DNA from: JAPPLB01 sp965218555
GTDB taxonomy: Bacteria; Acidobacteriota; Terriglobia; Bryobacterales; UBA6623
Assembly: GCA_965218555.1 (NCBI GenBank)
Contig: OZ244625.1
Location: forward strand, 4,960,001 to 5,024,000
Reading direction: 5' to 3'
Length of the DNA stretch: 64,000 bases
Positions 60,587-64,000 of this stretch are shown in pieces; position 1 is the first letter of the stretch, and each line of letters opens with the position of its first letter. The notes beneath the pieces were generated by a model. That model ran no database searches. It saw only the letters and a program-made list of their open reading frames with translations, and was not told where the DNA came from. The translations under genes and the position numbers were made by a program.

Positions 60587-63511
60587 ATGTCCCCCAAAAA
60601 CGTACTGGCAGCCAGCAGATTGCTTCTCATCTTGATCGTTGTGGGCGTTTGTGCGCCAGCTTTCATACCGGAGCGCCTCTATGCAGATTCGGGAACCATT
60701 GTCTCCCATAGCCGCTACGAGGACTTTGCTCAGGGAACACCGGGCAATTCCGGGGCCAACCTCTACGTGTCGAAGAACGGACGCGTCCAAGTCGTGAATC
60801 AGTGGGACCTGAATCGCGATGGCCATGTGGACATCTTGATCAGCAACGACCATGACGTCTTCGAAACCGCTGACGCCTTCATCTATTGGGGGGACAAGCA
60901 AGACGGCTACCGGTCGCTTCTTCCGGATCTTTGGCGCAGCCGTCCTCTGGCTCAGGTCGTGTTCCAGCTCATGGACGAGCAGAATCACCTCACGCGTCTT
61001 CCAACCTTTGGAGGTGGACGATCCATTGTCGTTGATTTGAACCGTGATGGTTACCCGGAGGTTGTTTTCTGCAACTTCATTCACAATTATCCGGGCCTGC
61101 GTAACGCTTTTGTGTACTGGGGGTCGTCCAGCGGCTATGACCCCTCAAAAAGAACCGAACTTCCTACTAACTGGGCCAGCGGAGTCGTCTCGTCCGATCT
61201 GAACGGCGACGGTTATCCAGAGTTGGTTTTCGCCAATCGCGGGGTCGAGCCTGGATCAGAGAGGTTTACCCCTCAAGTCGAACCCGTGTCGTACATCTAT
61301 TGGAACAGCGCCACTGGTTTCCGGTTCGAGAACCGCTCGAATGTTCGAACTCCTGTCGCACGTGATGTTACCGTCGGACGCCTCAACCACGACAATTTCC
61401 CAGACCTTGCTTTCATTAGCGATGGCCCGGAAGGCGGCAAGATCAAGATCTTCTTCGGAAATGGTGACGCGGCATACACCGATCGACAGAGCCTTTCAAT
61501 CCCTGTGTCTGAGCCCACCAGTATCGGCGCCTTCGATGTCAACGGCGACGGCTACGATGATCTGCTCGTTACCGGAGGGTCAGGCGACCAGACCATCGCG
61601 ATTGGAGAAACCGGAGACACGCCTGAAGATACGAGCTCAGCAGTCTGGCTATATCCCGGATCGAAGACCGGTCCTGCCCAAGCGAGCGCTGTACCGTTAC
61701 CCTCTTACAAAGCCGCTGACGCCCTTGCTGTCGATCTCAACACCGACGGCCATCAAGACATCGTGATCGCCAACACCTCGCGCGGCAAGAAGGCGACTGT
61801 TGATTCCTTTATCTACTGGGGGTCCGAGCAAGGTTTCTCTTCTGACCGGCGCAGCGAGTTGCCCACACTTGGTGCGAAAGCGGTTGCGGCCGCGGACCTC
61901 AATGACGATTCATTCCCAGACCTTGTTTTCGCCAACTCCAATGACGGCAAGACCTACGACGTTCCGTCGTATGTCTACTGGGGAAGCGCAACCGGGTATG
62001 CCGGCTACCTGAGATCTGAACTACAGAGCTTCGGAGCCGTCAGCGTGAACCTCGCCGATCTGAATCAGGACGGTATCACCGAGATCCTGTTTGTCAATCA
62101 GTACAGCGGCAAGGTGAGCGGCCAAGTTGGGTCACACATATTCTGGGGTAACCCCCACCATCACTATTCGACAAGTTCAATGACGTCCCTTCCCACACGG
62201 GGAGCCTATGACACCACCGTGGCGGACTTGAATGACGACGGCTTCAACGATGTTGTGTTCTCGAACTCCTACATCCCGCAGTCGTACGTCTACTGGGGAA
62301 GTGAGCACGGTTTTTCCAAGGAAGACCGCCAGGAAATCGACCTGGAAGGCGGGGTCTACACGAGCAACGCGGCAGATTTGAATCGAGACGGCTATCTCGA
62401 TCTGGTCTTCATCGGCAGGGCGGGCAATCTTTCGCGGGCAACCCTCTTGTGGGGGTCCTCCGAGGGGTTCTCTCGACACAACAGCACGCGCCTTTCGATT
62501 GAAGAGGAACGCAGTCTCGGCAATGTTGTGGCGGACCTGAATCGCGATGGCCACCTCGATCTGGTCTTCTCCGGAGACTACTTCGGGACGATCACGATCT
62601 TCTGGGGAAGTTCGAGCGGTTATTCAGAACAGAAGCGCTGGTCCCGCTTCGTCTCCGCCGGAAGCATAAAGCTGGCTGACCTCAATCGCGATGGGCTATT
62701 GGACTTCGTCCTCTCCGGTTCATTCGATCCGGAGAGGAAGTCACGCAACACGCAGACACGCATCTTTTGGGGTACGGCAGACGGCACCCCGTCCGAGCAG
62801 CCTTCGTTCGAACTGGAAGCATATCAGTCGCTTGAGTGCGGAATCGCTGACCTGAACCGAGATGGCAATCTCGATCTGGCGCTTTCTAACTACATGTCCG
62901 AAACCACTCGCGCTCTGCCTCTCTTCATCTATTGGGGTGATGACATCGCTTCGTTCAGCAACCGGCGGCGCACTGAACTGCCGGCTGACTCATCCGCAGG
63001 CATTCAGACCATCGATTTGAACCGCGACGGCTATCGTGAGATCGTCATTCACAATCACCTAAGGGATGCGAATCACTCGATCCACAGCGCCATCTACTGG
63101 AATGGGCCAGATGGGTTCAGCAGGCAGCAGCGAACAATGCTGCCGACCTTCGGCCCCCACTTTTCGCAGGCCGTGGACCCCGGAAACCTGTATACACGAG
63201 AACTCGATGAAGAGTATGTCTCTCCCGCCGTCGAGATTCCGGCCGAGAAAACGCCGGCTGAACTGCGTTGGCGCTCCCATGAGCCGCATGGGTCCCAACT
63301 GCGCTTCCAAGTTCGAATTGCCACATCACGGGAGGCTCTCGAAAACACATCTTGGAGCGGCACCCAAGGAAGCAATACCTACTTCGAAGCCTCGGGTTCA
63401 GATCTGCCACCGCAGGAGGCCGGGCGCTGGATGCAATATCGCGCCGTCTTTCAGTCGCCAGACGGGGGCGCATGGCCGATCCTCAACGAAGTCAGCATCG
63501 TATTCAGGTAG
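60587..63511 (+). CDS. Secreted FG-GAP/VCBS-repeat protein
   Basis: From ATG 60587 (MSPKNVLAASRLLLILIVV) the protein has 974 residues; an ATG at 60563 adds 8 residues before the signal peptide and I judge it less likely. It has a Sec-type signal (hydrophobic core about 9-22) and fourteen D-x-N-x-D-G-type calcium-binding loops (for example DLNRDGYPE, DLNGDGYPE, DLNRDGHLD, DLNRDGNLD), each followed by YWGS-like strands. These form a beta-propeller of the integrin-alpha type. The C-terminal 110 residues form a different, probably beta-sandwich domain. The function is unknown; adhesion or glycan binding is plausible. Confidence 0.85.
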   Translation: MSPKNVLAASRLLLILIVVGVCAPAFIPERLYADSGTIVSHSRYEDFAQGTPGNSGANLYVSKNGRVQVVNQWDLNRDGHVDILISNDHDVFETADAFIYWGDKQDGYRSLLPDLWRSRPLAQVVFQLMDEQNHLTRLPTFGGGRSIVVDLNRDGYPEVVFCNFIHNYPGLRNAFVYWGSSSGYDPSKRTELPTNWASGVVSSDLNGDGYPELVFANRGVEPGSERFTPQVEPVSYIYWNSATGFRFENRSNVRTPVARDVTVGRLNHDNFPDLAFISDGPEGGKIKIFFGNGDAAYTDRQSLSIPVSEPTSIGAFDVNGDGYDDLLVTGGSGDQTIAIGETGDTPEDTSSAVWLYPGSKTGPAQASAVPLPSYKAADALAVDLNTDGHQDIVIANTSRGKKATVDSFIYWGSEQGFSSDRRSELPTLGAKAVAAADLNDDSFPDLVFANSNDGKTYDVPSYVYWGSATGYAGYLRSELQSFGAVSVNLADLNQDGITEILFVNQYSGKVSGQVGSHIFWGNPHHHYSTSSMTSLPTRGAYDTTVADLNDDGFNDVVFSNSYIPQSYVYWGSEHGFSKEDRQEIDLEGGVYTSNAADLNRDGYLDLVFIGRAGNLSRATLLWGSSEGFSRHNSTRLSIEEERSLGNVVADLNRDGHLDLVFSGDYFGTITIFWGSSSGYSEQKRWSRFVSAGSIKLADLNRDGLLDFVLSGSFDPERKSRNTQTRIFWGTADGTPSEQPSFELEAYQSLECGIADLNRDGNLDLALSNYMSETTRALPLFIYWGDDIASFSNRRRTELPADSSAGIQTIDLNRDGYREIVIHNHLRDANHSIHSAIYWNGPDGFSRQQRTMLPTFGPHFSQAVDPGNLYTRELDEEYVSPAVEIPAEKTPAELRWRSHEPHGSQLRFQVRIATSREALENTSWSGTQGSNTYFEASGSDLPPQEAGRWMQYRAVFQSPDGGAWPILNEVSIVFR

Positions 63512-63543
63512 CATCGACAATGTCGATTGCTTGCCGGTTCGAC

Positions 63544-63575
63544 CCGGGCATAACCCCCATGTTTGCCCGGTTTTT
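63544..63575 (+). terminator. Rho-independent terminator after the FG-GAP gene
   Basis: CCGGGCA (63544-63550) pairs with TGCCCGG (63564-63570) and is followed by five T residues (63571-63575). A smaller hairpin, ATCGAC/GTCGAT, lies just upstream around 63513-63527. Confidence 0.85.
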
Positions 63576-63684
63576 ATCTGTCGCGTCCGTCTGTAAGCTC
63601 CTGCGGTTTGATGCGGTTTGCCTGGCGGGCGTTCGGAGTAGCTTCATTGACACTCTTCGTGGCCGACTAAAATGATGAGACTGC

Positions 63685-64000
63685 GTGGCGTCCCCCTCGA
63701 GTAAAGTAACCGTCGGGCTGGTACAGCAGTCGTGTTCCTGGGATGGCGATGCCAACCTGACCCGGGCACTCGACGGCATCCGCAAAGCGGCGGAACGCGG
63801 AGCGCGGGTTGTTTGTCTACAGGAACTCTTTCGCTCGCTGTACTTCTGCCAGGAAGAGAATGCTGACTGGTTTGATCTGGCGGAACCGATTCCCGGACCA
63901 ACCACGGATCGTCTGTCGGAAACAGCGCGTGAGCACGAAGTCGTTGTGATCGGGTCTGTGTTCGAAAGGCGGGCCGCGGGCCTTTATCACAACTCGGCAG
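63685..64000 (+). CDS. Nitrilase-family amidohydrolase, N-carbamoylputrescine amidase-like (3' end outside window)
   Basis: The visible 105 residues start at GTG 63685 (VASPSSKVTVGLVQQSCSWD). They contain CLQELFRSLYFCQEEN, with the catalytic Glu of the Glu-Lys-Cys triad, and EPIPGPTTDRLSE. These match the N-terminus of N-carbamoylputrescine amidase/beta-ureidopropionase-type carbon-nitrogen hydrolases. The Lys and Cys of the triad lie beyond the window. The upstream ATG codons at 63672/63675 are out of frame. Confidence 0.85.
   Translation, partial: MASPSSKVTVGLVQQSCSWDGDANLTRALDGIRKAAERGARVVCLQELFRSLYFCQEENADWFDLAEPIPGPTTDRLSETAREHEVVVIGSVFERRAAGLYHNSA

Overview
The window looks like a GC-rich bacterial chromosome segment, most likely from an Acidobacteriota-type organism (Bryobacterales/Solibacter-like). 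That placement is an inference. It rests on an eight-cysteine zinc-ribbon insertion near the RpoB N-terminus that I recall from acidobacterial RpoB, futalosine-pathway menaquinone genes (mqnA, mqnC), and an accessory load of Tat-exported Gfo/Idh/MocA oxidoreductases, sialidase-like propellers, a PhyH dioxygenase and an FG-GAP protein. No rRNA is present to confirm it.

Layout. 1-1603: 3' part of an IS21-family element (istA end, istB, right terminus), inserted just downstream of an MFS transporter. 1.6-6.1 kb: MFS transporter, a membrane protein with an HExxH motif, an unrecognised conserved protein, a PhyH-family dioxygenase and an IS481 transposase remnant. 6.2-16.0 kb: a carbohydrate-oriented accessory region with two Gfo/Idh/MocA oxidoreductases, a sodium:solute symporter, a GH32/43-like propeller and two Asp-box (sialidase-like) propellers. 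16.1-30.9 kb: the core information-processing block, in order promoter, tRNA-Thr, tRNA-Gly, tRNA-Thr, tRNA-Tyr, tuf, rpmG, tRNA-Trp, secE, nusG, rplK, rplA, rplJ, rplL, rpoB, rpoC. 31-34.7 kb: dnaG and rpoD. 34.7-39.6 kb (minus strand): a three-gene ABC export/lipoprotein operon, then ruvX, mltG and a small hypothetical gene. 39.7-44.0 kb: a large Lhr-type helicase. 44-47.2 kb (minus strand): mqnA-mqnC and hemL.

47.2-48.8 kb has no recognisable gene. It is a mosaic of dispersed repeats, some related to copies at 7.93-8.00 kb and 16.17-16.28 kb. 48.8-58.9 kb is a defence/restriction-modification-like island: a PLD-SNF2 helicase, an Eco57I/type IIG-like DNA methyltransferase, a frameshifted DUF4160 and DUF2442 pair, and a DprA/SLOG-like protein. 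The methyltransferase gene is split after 8 codons by a complete 2,116-bp IS21-family element with a 5-bp target duplication (GCTCC). Removing the element and one duplication copy restores one continuous 1,104-residue frame that starts at the helicase stop (TGATG). 58.9-64 kb: a D-aminoacylase-type amidohydrolase, a secreted 14-repeat FG-GAP/VCBS protein with a good intrinsic terminator, and the start of a carbamoylputrescine-amidase-like nitrilase.

The most interesting part is the 48.8-58.9 kb module. Its parts belong to known families, but the combination, the IS-split methyltransferase beside an intact helicase/nuclease, and the frameshift in the small accessory pair suggest a system being inactivated or switched.
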